Assembly (NCBI RefSeq): GCF_019669905.1
Contig: NZ_AP019778.1
Coordinates: 1-64,000, forward strand
Origin: Methylomonas koyamae
GTDB taxonomy: Bacteria > Pseudomonadota > Gammaproteobacteria > Methylococcales > Methylomonadaceae
Direction of reading: 5' to 3'
DNA: 64,000 bases
The notes under the pieces were generated by a model. It made no database searches. It was not told the origin of the DNA and worked only from the letters and a program-made list of their open reading frames with translations. Shown piece after piece: positions 1-9,629 of this stretch (positions are counted from its first letter, which is position 1; the number at the start of each line of letters is the position of its first letter). The translations under genes and the position numbers were made by a program.

Positions 1-1338
1 CCTAATTTGAGGATGCTCCGCAGTATCAACTACACCGAAAATGACATCGGCAAGTGCCTTAAATACTCGGAAGACGGGCTCTTTGGTAATGACGTCACCT
101 CGTTGGCCGAATCAGAGCAAGAAATGCTGGCCTTTATACAGAGCAACAATCGAGGCGGGGTCCGAACCACATTAAAAAGCCTGTTGGAACGATTTGAGCG
201 CAAACCTTACGGCTGGTACTACGCCGCCGTGCTTTGCACCCTGGCCAACCTCTGTGCCCGTGGCAAAGTCGAGGCACGCACCGATGGCAATTTGCTCGAA
301 GAAAATGAATTGGAACGCGCGCTTCGCAATACCCATGCGCATGGCAATCTGGTATTGGACCCTCAAGTCGAATACACCGCATCTCAGATACGGGCACTCA
401 AAGAATTTTACGAAGATTTTTTCGATCATCCACCTCGTGCCAGCGAAGCCAAAGCCCTGGGCAGCGAAACCGCTGAAGCTTTCCAAGAGTTAACGCAACA
501 GCTGTCTTCGCTAACGAATTTGGTTTCTCAATATCCGTTCTTGAGCGCACTCACGCCAGTACTAGATAAGCTAAAAGAACTCAACGGCAAACCTTACACC
601 TGGTATCTGACCGAGCTTGTTCGGCAAGAAGACAGCCTGCTTGCTCTGAAAGAAGGTGTGATCGATCCCATCCGTAAGTTCATGACTGGCCCGCAAAAAG
701 GCATCTTTGATGACGCCCGGAAATTTGTGCAAACGCAAGAGCCAAATTTTGCCTACGTGATAAGCGATGTTCCAGCTTCAATTCAATCAGTACTGAACGA
801 TCCAACCTGCTTCAAAGGTAATCGTATTCAACAAATTAAAAGCGAACTCGATGCTTTGGCTCTGGAGATCGATAAGCAAGTTGAAGAAGTCCGCACTCAG
901 GCTATTGCAAAACTGAAAACCCTGCAACAACGCATGCATGGGCTGGAAGAATTTCAAACCTTACCCGACGTCAGAATGGCGGAATTGGACACCCCATATC
1001 AGGAGTTGATTGAACATATCAAACAGCAAAGCCTGATTGCAGTAATCAACGACCGTTTACGCTATTTTGAAGAACAGGGTTATCAAAAACTCCTGACTAA
1101 GCTCATTGAGCTAACAGCGCCCAAACCGGCTGCTGGTGGGAAGTCAACGGAAACCGCAGAAGCTGATCCTGCTGAACATATTTCAGAGCCTCAGCCAAAA
1201 TACATTGCGTCACGACAGATCACCATTCCATTTGATAAACCCTGGCTGGCTGACGAGAGCGATGTTGATCGTTATCTGGAATCGATGCGCGAAGCGCTTA
1301 TTTATGAAATTCGCAATGGCAAAAGGATACAAATCTAA
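1..1338 (+). CDS. brxC: BREX P-loop ATPase BrxC, C-terminal part (5' end outside window)
   Basis: The frame is open from the first base, so this is the 3' end of a longer gene; about 445 residues are visible. BrxC is the large ATPase of BREX phage defence, usually around 1,200 residues, so roughly the last third is here and its nucleotide-binding motifs lie to the left. What is visible is mostly helical and charged, with long coiled-coil-like stretches (about residues 260-350) and a KPWLADESDVDRYLE segment near the end, a region that in BrxC precedes a short basic tail. The stop overlaps the pglX start by one base (TAATG), which implies translational coupling. The assignment rests on the protein's character and on the downstream order pglX-pglZ-brxL. 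brxA and brxB would be expected just left of the window. Confidence 0.85.
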   Translation, partial: PNLRMLRSINYTENDIGKCLKYSEDGLFGNDVTSLAESEQEMLAFIQSNNRGGVRTTLKSLLERFERKPYGWYYAAVLCTLANLCARGKVEARTDGNLLEENELERALRNTHAHGNLVLDPQVEYTASQIRALKEFYEDFFDHPPRASEAKALGSETAEAFQELTQQLSSLTNLVSQYPFLSALTPVLDKLKELNGKPYTWYLTELVRQEDSLLALKEGVIDPIRKFMTGPQKGIFDDARKFVQTQEPNFAYVISDVPASIQSVLNDPTCFKGNRIQQIKSELDALALEIDKQVEEVRTQAIAKLKTLQQRMHGLEEFQTLPDVRMAELDTPYQELIEHIKQQSLIAVINDRLRYFEEQGYQKLLTKLIELTAPKPAAGGKSTETAEADPAEHISEPQPKYIASRQITIPFDKPWLADESDVDRYLESMREALIYEIRNGKRIQI

Positions 1339-4300
1339 TGGAAACCGCCAAACTCAAAAAATTTGCTCAATACGCCCGCCGCAGCCTGATCGAGCAAGTA
1401 TCGGCCAAGCTTAAATTAGTATTGACAGAAGAGAGCGCCGCTAGTCGGGAAAGCGTGGCGGCGGTCAAAAAGCTGGAAGAAGCAATCCAGCTCCAGGGCA
1501 AAGACCAAGTGATTGAACGGGTAGCCTACATCTGGTTCAACCGTTTCTGTGCGCTGCGCTTCATGGACGTGAACCGTTACAACCGCGTTGGCATCGTTTC
1601 GCCGGCTGACCCTGGGCAATTCCAGCCCGAGATTCTGGCCGAAGCCAAGATGGGCCATATCGATGAGGAGATGGTGCAGGACAAAATTCGGCAGCAAGTC
1701 TTTGCTCTACTGGATGGCAAAGCGCCCAGCCGCGATCCGCAAGGTGAGGCCTATCGGCTATTGGTCGTCGCTGCGTGTAACTATTGGAACAAGGCCATGC
1801 CGTTCCTTTTCGAGCGGATTGAGGACTACACCGAATTGTTAATGCCCGACGATCTGCTGTCGGGCAACTCCATACTCGCCTATACCCGCGAGGCAATGAC
1901 GCCGGATGTTTGCGTAGATGTCGAAGTCATTGGCTGGCTTTACCAGTTCTACATCTCCGAGAAGAAGGACGAGGTGTTCGACGGGCTGAAGAAAAACAAG
2001 AAGATCACGCCCGAAAACATTCCCGCCGCTACTCAGCTCTTCACCCCGCACTGGATCGTCCGCTACCTGGTGGAAAATTCGCTCGGTCGTTTGTGGCTGC
2101 TCAATCGCCCTGGCTCGAAACTGGCCGAGCAAATGGACTACTACATCAAACCCGAACAGCCCGAAACGGACTTCCTGCGCATCAGCAAACCAGAGGAGAT
2201 CAAAATCTGCGATCCGGCTTGCGGTTCCGGCCACATGCTCACTTATGCCTTCGACCTGCTCTATGCCATCTATGAAGAGGAAGGTTACGAGTCTAACGAG
2301 ATACCAGAGAAAATTCTCACTCACAACCTGCACGGTATAGAGATCGATGAACGTGCTGGGGAGTTGGCCGCCTTCGCTCTAACCATGAAGGCTCGCGCTA
2401 AACAGCGCCGGTTCTTCAACAAAGAGGTTAAACCGAATATCTGTATGCTGGAAAACGTGCACTTTGACGAGGACGAATTGAAGGAATACATGGACTTTGT
2501 CGGGCGCGACCTGTTCACTTTAGGATTGGAAAACACCCTGCGCCAATTTGAAGAAGCAGACAACTTCGGTTCTTTGATCCACCCTGAGGTCACCGATGTG
2601 GACGGTATGCTTGAAATCCTGGAGTCAAAGAACGTTTCAGGGCATCTATTCCTCAGCTTGACTCACCAGAAGGCACTGCAAGCCCTGCGGCAGGCCGATT
2701 ACCTGAGTCCGAAATACCATGTGGTGATTGCCAATCCGCCGTATATGAATGCGGGCGGGATGAATGGTAATCTGAAACAGTTCTTAGCTTGTCAATACAC
2801 TGACGCGAAAGCCGATCTAATGACAAGCTTTATGGAAAGAGCAATAGTCTTGACTTTACAATCCGGCTATTGGGCAATGATTAACTTGCCGTCATGGATG
2901 TTTCTCAGTTCTTTTGAATCGTTAAGGTTAAAGCTTTTGTGCAGTCAGAAGCTCGGTTCACTGGTCCATTTAGGGCGAGGGATTTTTGGTTCAGATTTTG
3001 GGACAGTTGCCTTTGCTTTTCAAAATAGGGTGCCTTCTGAAAATGCAGTAGGCATATACAGACGCTTGTTTGACAAGCACGTCGAGGTGAGAAGCCCTGA
3101 ACGTATTCAGGAATTATTCCTCAATACACATTATGGTTGGTATCGCCAGTCACAGCGTCAAATGACAAAAGTACCAGGCGCACCAATTGCATATTGGATC
3201 AAATCGATTGAGCTCTTTTCAGGAACAAAAATTGGTGATCTTTTTTACTCTGGCGGGCGAAACAAAACCCACGATAACAATAAATTTCTAAGGTTCATTT
3301 GGGAGGTTGGAAAAGAGGGCGATCGGTGGAAGCTTTATTGCAACGGTGGTGAATTTAGGAAATATTACGGGAATGAGTTTCATTTGGTTGACTGGTCAGA
3401 TGGAGCTCGCTCGTTCTATGACTCTCATGGAGGTCTGTGTAATCAAAAATTCTGGGACAAAGAGGGGCTTACATGGTCATTAATTACGGCGGCAATTACG
3501 AGCTTTAGAATTAAGCAAAGCCGCTGTTTATACAGTTCCGGATCACCGACAATATTCAACGAGAATTATGTCTGCGATAACAAAGCTCTTGGCTTGCTAA
3601 ACTCAAAAGTCACGAGATATTTTCTTTCAGCCATAAATCCGACCGTAAACACAACGGTTAATGATGTGTTCTCTCTACCGTACCCGCACGAAAAGATAGA
3701 TAAGAAAGTTGGGATTAATACGGAGACATGCATTGAGCTATCATCAAGAGACTGGGATTCCTACGAAACATCCTGGGACTTCACCAGCCTCCCACTACTG
3801 AATCCCGACTACCAACAACCAAACCTAAAAGCCACCTACCAGAAGCTCCGCGCCCATTGGTTGGAGATGACGCTGGAGATGCAACGGTTGGAGGAAGAAA
3901 ACAACCGCATCTTCATCGACGCCTACGGCCTGCAGGATGAGTTGACACCAGAGGTGCCGCTGAACGAAATCACCCTGACCTGCAACCCGCACTACCGATA
4001 CGGCAATGGCAAAACCGAAGAAGAGCTGGAGGCGCTGTTGCTGGCCGATACCATGCGTGAGTTGGTCTCCTATGCAGTCGGCTGCATGTTTGGCCGTTAC
4101 GCATTGGACAAACCTGGGCTGATTCTGGCCAATCAGGGCGAAACCCTATCGGATTATCTCAAGCAAATTCCAGAGCCGAGTTTTCCGGCCGATGACGACA
4201 ACGTCATCCCTATGCTCGACGGCGACTGGTTCACCGACGACATCACGGAGCGCTTCCGCCAGTTCCTGCGGGTAGCCTTTGGCGAGGAACACTACGAGGA

Positions 4301-4796
4301 AAACTTGAAATTCGTCGAGCAGGCGCTCAACGTAAAAGGTAAACGTGAGTACACCCTTCGTGACTATTTTCTGGGCGAGTTCTATAACGACCACATCAAG
4401 CGATACAAGAAACGGCCCATCTACTGGCTGTTTTCCAGCCCTAAAGGCAGCTTCAATGCGCTAATTTATATGCACCGCTACCGCCCGGATACGGTCAGTG
4501 TGGTACTCAACGACTATCTGCGCGAATTCCGCACCAAATTGACTGCCCATAAAAGCCATCTGGAAGCCGTCAGCATCAGCGCCAGCGCCGGCTCTGCTGA
4601 GAAAACCAAGGCCCTGAAGGAAATCGATAAGATCAACAAAATGATCGCGGAGTTGGAAGAATACGAGCGTGAAGTGCTTTACCCGCTAGCCACCCAACAA
4701 ATCGACATCGATCTGGATGATGGCGTTAAAGCCAACTACCCCAAATTCGGTGCCGCATTGAAGAAGATTCCCGGCCTGGATGCCCAAGATGAGTAA
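1338..4796 (+). CDS. pglX: BREX-1 adenine-specific DNA methyltransferase PglX
   Basis: PglX methylates an adenine in a non-palindromic site and marks host DNA as self in BREX defence. The 1,152-residue length is normal for the family. SAM-binding motif I (DPACGSGHML) starts near residue 292 and catalytic motif IV (NPPY) near residue 466, the order typical of class gamma N6-adenine methyltransferases. The stretch at about 2760-3780, just after NPPY, is visibly more AT-rich than the flanks and should hold the target-recognition region, which is often exchanged between strains. The last 350 residues, with a charged helical segment (KALKEIDKINKMIAELEEYE), match the conserved PglX C-terminus. The start overlaps the brxC stop, and an AAAAGGA ribosome site lies upstream. 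The DUF1016 gene follows after 6 bases. Confidence 0.95.
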   Translation: METAKLKKFAQYARRSLIEQVSAKLKLVLTEESAASRESVAAVKKLEEAIQLQGKDQVIERVAYIWFNRFCALRFMDVNRYNRVGIVSPADPGQFQPEILAEAKMGHIDEEMVQDKIRQQVFALLDGKAPSRDPQGEAYRLLVVAACNYWNKAMPFLFERIEDYTELLMPDDLLSGNSILAYTREAMTPDVCVDVEVIGWLYQFYISEKKDEVFDGLKKNKKITPENIPAATQLFTPHWIVRYLVENSLGRLWLLNRPGSKLAEQMDYYIKPEQPETDFLRISKPEEIKICDPACGSGHMLTYAFDLLYAIYEEEGYESNEIPEKILTHNLHGIEIDERAGELAAFALTMKARAKQRRFFNKEVKPNICMLENVHFDEDELKEYMDFVGRDLFTLGLENTLRQFEEADNFGSLIHPEVTDVDGMLEILESKNVSGHLFLSLTHQKALQALRQADYLSPKYHVVIANPPYMNAGGMNGNLKQFLACQYTDAKADLMTSFMERAIVLTLQSGYWAMINLPSWMFLSSFESLRLKLLCSQKLGSLVHLGRGIFGSDFGTVAFAFQNRVPSENAVGIYRRLFDKHVEVRSPERIQELFLNTHYGWYRQSQRQMTKVPGAPIAYWIKSIELFSGTKIGDLFYSGGRNKTHDNNKFLRFIWEVGKEGDRWKLYCNGGEFRKYYGNEFHLVDWSDGARSFYDSHGGLCNQKFWDKEGLTWSLITAAITSFRIKQSRCLYSSGSPTIFNENYVCDNKALGLLNSKVTRYFLSAINPTVNTTVNDVFSLPYPHEKIDKKVGINTETCIELSSRDWDSYETSWDFTSLPLLNPDYQQPNLKATYQKLRAHWLEMTLEMQRLEEENNRIFIDAYGLQDELTPEVPLNEITLTCNPHYRYGNGKTEEELEALLLADTMRELVSYAVGCMFGRYALDKPGLILANQGETLSDYLKQIPEPSFPADDDNVIPMLDGDWFTDDITERFRQFLRVAFGEEHYEENLKFVEQALNVKGKREYTLRDYFLGEFYNDHIKRYKKRPIYWLFSSPKGSFNALIYMHRYRPDTVSVVLNDYLREFRTKLTAHKSHLEAVSISASAGSAEKTKALKEIDKINKMIAELEEYEREVLYPLATQQIDIDLDDGVKANYPKFGAALKKIPGLDAQDE

Positions 4797-4802
4797 GCGC
4801 TT

Positions 4803-5900
4803 ATGACGGCTTCCGCCTTGTTCGCCAATGCTGATTATCAGGCATGGCTAAAGCAAATCAAGCAGCGGATCAGCGTCGCTCGGGTCGGTATCGCTTTGGC
4901 AGCGAACCGGGAATTGATCCGCTTCTATTGGGATTTAGGGGGGATGATTGCCGCCAAACAAGCGGAGAGTCAATGGGGTGATAAAGTCGTCCCGCAGCTT
5001 TCGCATGATTTACAACGGGCCTTTCCAGATCTGAAGGGGTTGTCGGCCTCCAATCTGAAATATTGCCTGCGCTTCTTCCTTTTCTACGGTGGTGCAGCTA
5101 ATGAGGTCGTATCTGCGCCTGACGATAGATTGCCTTCATATGGTCAACAGCCTGTTGACCAAATTCCATGGGGTCACAATATCCTGATTTTTACCAAGTG
5201 CGGTAGCGTGGAGGAAGCCGGATTTTACATGAGGCAAACGCTGGAACAAGGTTGGAGCCGAGATGTGTTGGCATTGCAACTCAAGTCAAATCTGTTCGCA
5301 CGTAGCGGCAAAGCTATCACCAATTTCTCCCGCACCTTGCCATCACCCCAGTCTGATTTGGCGCAGCAAACCCTGAAGGATCCGTATACCTTCGACTTTA
5401 TGGGGATGACCGAGCCCTTCAACGAGCGCGATGTGGAACGCCAACTGACCCAACACATCACCCAATTTCTATTGGAGCTGGGCAAGGGTTTTGCGTTCAT
5501 CGGCAGACAGTACCACCTGGAAGTAGCGGGCAATGACTATTACATTGATCTGTTGTTCTACCACGTTACCCTGAAATGCTATGTCGTGGTGGAATTGAAA
5601 AACCGCCGTTTCATTCCTGAGTATGCCGGCAAGCTCAATTTTTACCTGTCGGCTGTGGATAGTCTGCTCAAGCGCGATGATGACCAACCCACCATCGGTT
5701 TATTGCTATGCCGTGACAAGAATAATATCGAAGTCGAATTTGCCCTGCGCGACATGAACAAACCCATGGGCGTGAGCGAATACACCCTGGTGGAAACGCT
5801 GCCGGACAATCTCAAGGGGGTGCTGCCCACGATTGAAGAAATCGAAAATGATTTGCAGCAACTTCAATACCAGGCAAACGAGAGAGTAAGCAGTGATTAA
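4803..5900 (+). CDS. DUF1016/YhcG-family PD-(D/E)XK nuclease domain protein
   Basis: The 365-residue protein has a helical N-terminal DUF1016_N region (about 10-180, with a WGDKVVPQLSHDLQ segment) and a C-terminal nuclease fold of the YhcG type. The visible PD-(D/E)XK residues are Asp249 (in YYIDLLFY) and Glu264-x-Lys266 (in VVVELKNR), followed by the conserved GKLNFYLSAVD and IGLLLCRDKNN strands. Such proteins often accompany restriction-like loci, and the fold predicts metal-dependent DNA cleavage, but the biochemical role is poorly known. The gene lies between pglX and pglZ, 6 bases after pglX and overlapping the next gene by 8 bases, so it is probably co-expressed with BREX. It may be an accessory effector or a passenger; the sequence does not decide. 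Confidence 0.9.
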   Translation: MTASALFANADYQAWLKQIKQRISVARVGIALAANRELIRFYWDLGGMIAAKQAESQWGDKVVPQLSHDLQRAFPDLKGLSASNLKYCLRFFLFYGGAANEVVSAPDDRLPSYGQQPVDQIPWGHNILIFTKCGSVEEAGFYMRQTLEQGWSRDVLALQLKSNLFARSGKAITNFSRTLPSPQSDLAQQTLKDPYTFDFMGMTEPFNERDVERQLTQHITQFLLELGKGFAFIGRQYHLEVAGNDYYIDLLFYHVTLKCYVVVELKNRRFIPEYAGKLNFYLSAVDSLLKRDDDQPTIGLLLCRDKNNIEVEFALRDMNKPMGVSEYTLVETLPDNLKGVLPTIEEIENDLQQLQYQANERVSSD

Positions 5901-7119
5901 ATTCACCGAGCGAGGTAATCAGCTACTGCTAATCTATCAGTCTGATCTCTACAACGATGCACGATGGATAGATGAAAAGTTGCAGCAGGATGGCGATGTC
6001 ACTTTGCGCCGCACGTTTACCTTCAGCCCGGCAGATTTAGTTACTCAAGACATACCTTCGGATGAAGTGGATGACGGTGATCGAATTTTTGTGATTGGTG
6101 TTTTGGAGGGCGGTTATTACAAGATCAGCAAGGACATACTCGGTCTCAAACACGACTTATTGCTTGATGGCGAAATGAAAATTGCAGCGGGGACGTTCAT
6201 CGCACATCGGGATATCTCTGTTTTTAGAAAAATTGATGAACTGATCGAGGAACCCATCATCGTGGGTGGCAGTAACGAAAGTGCTATCCCACTGGCCGAC
6301 TTCGAGCTGTTGCTGAAAACCTTCCCGACCAGCACAGAGCTGACCCATTACGCCAGAACCCGAATCGCAAGGGTACTCAAAGACTATTTCGGGACGATCT
6401 CGGATGCAGAAAGCCAACTGAACCAGCACCTGAATCGCAAGAAAAAACTACCTATCGAATCTCGTGAAACCATCGTTTCAAATTTCGAATTGCAAAAGTT
6501 CGAGTATGTTTATGCAGAGCTTGAGTCCATGCTTGCTGATGCTGATAGTTACACTGAGAAAAACTGGCAGGCCAAGATTTTGGAATTGTTGCTTTTTGTC
6601 TTTCCCAAGTACATCGCTGTGCTTGAGAATGTTCATATCAAAGATTTCTATTCCAACCCGAACCAAGTTACCAACCGCTACATCGACCTGATGCTTGTAG
6701 ATGCCAACGGCAGTGTTGACATCATAGAGGTCAAAAAGCCATTTTCGAATGCGCTCTTATCCCTACACAGATATCGGGACAACTACACCCCAAGGAAAGA
6801 ATTGGCCGGATCGGTGATGCAGGCTGAGAAGTACCTTTTTCACCTCAATAAATGGGGACGCGCTGGGGAGCAAGAAATTCAACACAAACAGAAGGGAGAA
6901 CTTCCCACGGACATTGAATTGAAGATCACCAACCCCAAAGCAATGATTTTGCTCGGACGCGACAACGACTTCAATGGCGATCATCGTTTTGACTTTGAAA
7001 TCATCAGGCGTAAATACACAAACATGCTCGACATCATGACCTACGACGATCTGCTGCGCAGGGTAGCAAACATCATCGAAATGATGAAGCGTCGAGGTTC
7101 TTTAGGAGGTACGCAATGA
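5893..7119 (+). CDS. sduA: Shedu-like (SduA, DUF4263) nuclease
   Basis: The 408-residue protein has a divergent N-terminal half and a C-terminal DUF4263 nuclease domain of the kind found in the single-gene Shedu defence system. Likely catalytic residues are Asp265 (in RYIDLMLVD) and Glu279-x-Lys281 (in DIIEVKKP), preceded by a WQAKILELLLFVFPKY helix and followed by a VMQAEKYLFHL helix and the KAMILLGRD strand, the usual DUF4263 order. Shedu proteins cut or nick invading DNA. Here the gene is embedded in BREX: it overlaps the DUF1016 gene by 8 bases and pglZ by 4 bases (ATGA), so it should be translated as part of the same message. The start shown is a GTG; the spacing from upstream GAGAG favours it. 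The N-terminal half probably carries the sensing function, which I cannot identify. Confidence 0.85.
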   Translation: MIKFTERGNQLLLIYQSDLYNDARWIDEKLQQDGDVTLRRTFTFSPADLVTQDIPSDEVDDGDRIFVIGVLEGGYYKISKDILGLKHDLLLDGEMKIAAGTFIAHRDISVFRKIDELIEEPIIVGGSNESAIPLADFELLLKTFPTSTELTHYARTRIARVLKDYFGTISDAESQLNQHLNRKKKLPIESRETIVSNFELQKFEYVYAELESMLADADSYTEKNWQAKILELLLFVFPKYIAVLENVHIKDFYSNPNQVTNRYIDLMLVDANGSVDIIEVKKPFSNALLSLHRYRDNYTPRKELAGSVMQAEKYLFHLNKWGRAGEQEIQHKQKGELPTDIELKITNPKAMILLGRDNDFNGDHRFDFEIIRRKYTNMLDIMTYDDLLRRVANIIEMMKRRGSLGGTQ

Positions 7120-9614
7120 GCGACCGCATTGCCCAGGCTCTGACCAAACTATTCGACCGGCATCGGATTGTGTTTTGGTATGACGCTAAACAGGAGTTGC
7201 GTGACGATTTCGAGGCGCTGTTTTTACCCGGTATCGAAAAACTAGAACTCACCAATAACGAGTTCGGCATCAAATATCGAATTTTGCGCGAGCAACCCGA
7301 GCAAAATTTCTTGCTATATAGAGACGGCCCTCAGCCCGATGAGTTAGATAATTGGCTGCTGGACGTGCAATTGGCTCATGGTGAATTTCGTACCGATCAG
7401 GTGGCGATATGGCTGTCCGAGCTGGAATTAGGTTTGGAATTCGCCGACGTGGTGCAGAGCCATTCGGAGTTTTTCCAAGCCGTCAAACGTAAGGACGCGC
7501 TCAAAAAAATGCTGCGTGGTGACGACACGCCCGGGCAAATTCGTTTAAAAATGCTGGCGGTTTGCGCAGGCAGTGAGCCTCGCATGGATTCCGTTGTAGA
7601 AAACTTGCTGCAGGAATTAGCCGAGGGCCGTGACGATAAAATCAAGTTGATTGGCCGATGCACATTGGATGGCTTTCTTTGGGAACAATTGACCCGGTGT
7701 TATGGCTACCCATCCGACGAACCCAGCATCCGTGACTTTGCGATTGAATTGTTCAAGTCATGCTATGCCATGGGCACTGACGGCCAAGTCAAACTGACTG
7801 GCGATGCCTTGGTGTTTCTGAAACGTTGGAAAGACAGTCGTCAGTTTGAAAGCTGTTTCGAAACGCTATCCGCCGAATGCGCTGATGTACTCAATATTGA
7901 GCAAGACCTAGCCAAACGCGATCTTCCCGAGCTGATCGAACTCGATTATTTCCGACTGATTGATCAAAAGATTATCAGCGATTTGGTACGGGCGGTGGCT
8001 TCACGGACGCTGTCCAGTGGCGATGTGGCTCTTTGGGTTCGCCAACGTCGGCAAGGTCATTGGTATCGGGAGTTCCGGCACCTTTATGAGGCTATCGATT
8101 TCGCCGCCCAGTTTTTACAAGTTTTGGGAGAGGTCAATCTTGAAGTGGACAGTTTAGCGAGCGGTGTCGAGCGCTATTGTCGCGCATGGTATCGACTTGA
8201 TCAGCTGTATCGCAAATTTACCGTCCATGTGCGCATGTCCGGGCAATCTTCCCTAATGGAAACGCTGACCGAACAAATCGAAAACCGGTATTCGAATCAC
8301 TATTTACTCAAACTGGGCGATAGCTTTCAAACCTGGGTTGATTCAGCAACCCAATGGGAAGCATCGCCTGTGCGCAGGCAACGTGAGTTCTTCGAACATT
8401 GGGTGCGACCGTTCTTGCGCAAGGACAATAAGGTCTGTGTGATCATTTCCGATGCCATGCGCTACGAGATTGGCGAAGAATTGCTTAGCCTCATTCGCCA
8501 GGAAGATCGATACAGTGCCGAGATCGAGCCCGCGCTTTCCATGCTGCCTAGTTATACGCAACTGGGCATGGCCGCTTTGTTACCCAATAAAGAATTAGCG
8601 ATTGTCGACAACGAAACCGGCATGGTGTTGGTGGATGGGCAAAGTTCGCAGGGTACGGCAAACCGGACAAAGATTCTGCAGGCAACCTTGAATGGAAGTG
8701 GTCAAGCCATTGCGGCTGAAGATTTCATGGCTATGAACCGCGACGATAGCCGAGAATTGTTGAAAGCCAATCCAGTACTGTACATCTACCATAACCGAAT
8801 CGATCATACCGGTGACAAGATGCATTCGGAAGGCCATGCCTTCGAAGCCGCGGAACAAACATTGGACGATCTTCTAAAGTTGGTAAAAAAGCTGACCGCC
8901 GCCAATGCCAATAACTTGCTGATCACCGCAGATCACGGTTTCATTTATCAACACCGTGAAATTGCTGAGAGTGATTTCTTGAGTGTTGAGCCGGATGGCG
9001 AAGTCATCTTGTATCGAGATAGGCGCTTTATCCTCGGTAAAAAATTAAAGCCCTCTGCTGGTTTGCATACCTTTAAAGCGGAGCAGCTTGGATTATGCGG
9101 GGATGTCGAGGTGCAAATCCCGAAATCAATCAATCGTCTGAGGCTAAAAGGTTCCGGTAGTCGTTTTGTGCATGGCGGAGCGTCGTTGCAGGAAGTGGTG
9201 ATCCCGGTCATTAAGATCAACAAAAAACGGCAGAGCGACGTGACCGCTGTTGAGGTCGATATTCTGCGTGGTGCGAGCTCGGTGATCACTTCTGGGCAGT
9301 TGGCTGTCACGCTCTATCAGGCAGGTCCAGTAACCGACAAAATTCAACCTAGGGTGTTGCGTGCAGGGATTTATTCCGAAACCGGTGAGTTGATCTCGGA
9401 CAGCCATGATCTCGTGTTCGATCTGACCTCGGAAAACCCGCGGGAGCGGGAGTTACAACTGCGTTTCGTGCTCAGTCGCAAAGCGGATGAAGCGAATGGT
9501 CATGAAGTCATTCTCCGCCTGGAGGAAAAGCACGCCGGTACCTCTCACTACAAGGAATACAAGTCGCTCCGATATATGATGCGGCGCTCATTTACCAGCG
9601 ATTTTGATTTTTAA
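7116..9614 (+). CDS. pglZ: BREX-1 alkaline-phosphatase-superfamily protein PglZ
   Basis: PglZ is a core BREX component of the alkaline phosphatase superfamily and is required for both methylation and phage exclusion. Metal-site motifs are visible: ISDAMRYEIGEEL near residue 444 and ITADHGFIY near residue 605, with a VHGGASLQEVVIPV motif near residue 690 that is typical of PglZ domains. The first 430 residues are the helical PglZ N-terminal region. The length of 832 residues is normal for type A PglZ. The ATG overlaps the Shedu-like stop by 4 bases, and a TTTAGGAGGT ribosome site sits just upstream. brxL follows 15 bases downstream, so the gene order matches type 1 BREX apart from the two inserted nucleases. 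Confidence 0.95.
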   Translation: MSDRIAQALTKLFDRHRIVFWYDAKQELRDDFEALFLPGIEKLELTNNEFGIKYRILREQPEQNFLLYRDGPQPDELDNWLLDVQLAHGEFRTDQVAIWLSELELGLEFADVVQSHSEFFQAVKRKDALKKMLRGDDTPGQIRLKMLAVCAGSEPRMDSVVENLLQELAEGRDDKIKLIGRCTLDGFLWEQLTRCYGYPSDEPSIRDFAIELFKSCYAMGTDGQVKLTGDALVFLKRWKDSRQFESCFETLSAECADVLNIEQDLAKRDLPELIELDYFRLIDQKIISDLVRAVASRTLSSGDVALWVRQRRQGHWYREFRHLYEAIDFAAQFLQVLGEVNLEVDSLASGVERYCRAWYRLDQLYRKFTVHVRMSGQSSLMETLTEQIENRYSNHYLLKLGDSFQTWVDSATQWEASPVRRQREFFEHWVRPFLRKDNKVCVIISDAMRYEIGEELLSLIRQEDRYSAEIEPALSMLPSYTQLGMAALLPNKELAIVDNETGMVLVDGQSSQGTANRTKILQATLNGSGQAIAAEDFMAMNRDDSRELLKANPVLYIYHNRIDHTGDKMHSEGHAFEAAEQTLDDLLKLVKKLTAANANNLLITADHGFIYQHREIAESDFLSVEPDGEVILYRDRRFILGKKLKPSAGLHTFKAEQLGLCGDVEVQIPKSINRLRLKGSGSRFVHGGASLQEVVIPVIKINKKRQSDVTAVEVDILRGASSVITSGQLAVTLYQAGPVTDKIQPRVLRAGIYSETGELISDSHDLVFDLTSENPRERELQLRFVLSRKADEANGHEVILRLEEKHAGTSHYKEYKSLRYMMRRSFTSDFDF

Positions 9615-9629
9615 AGGGATGAATACCCG

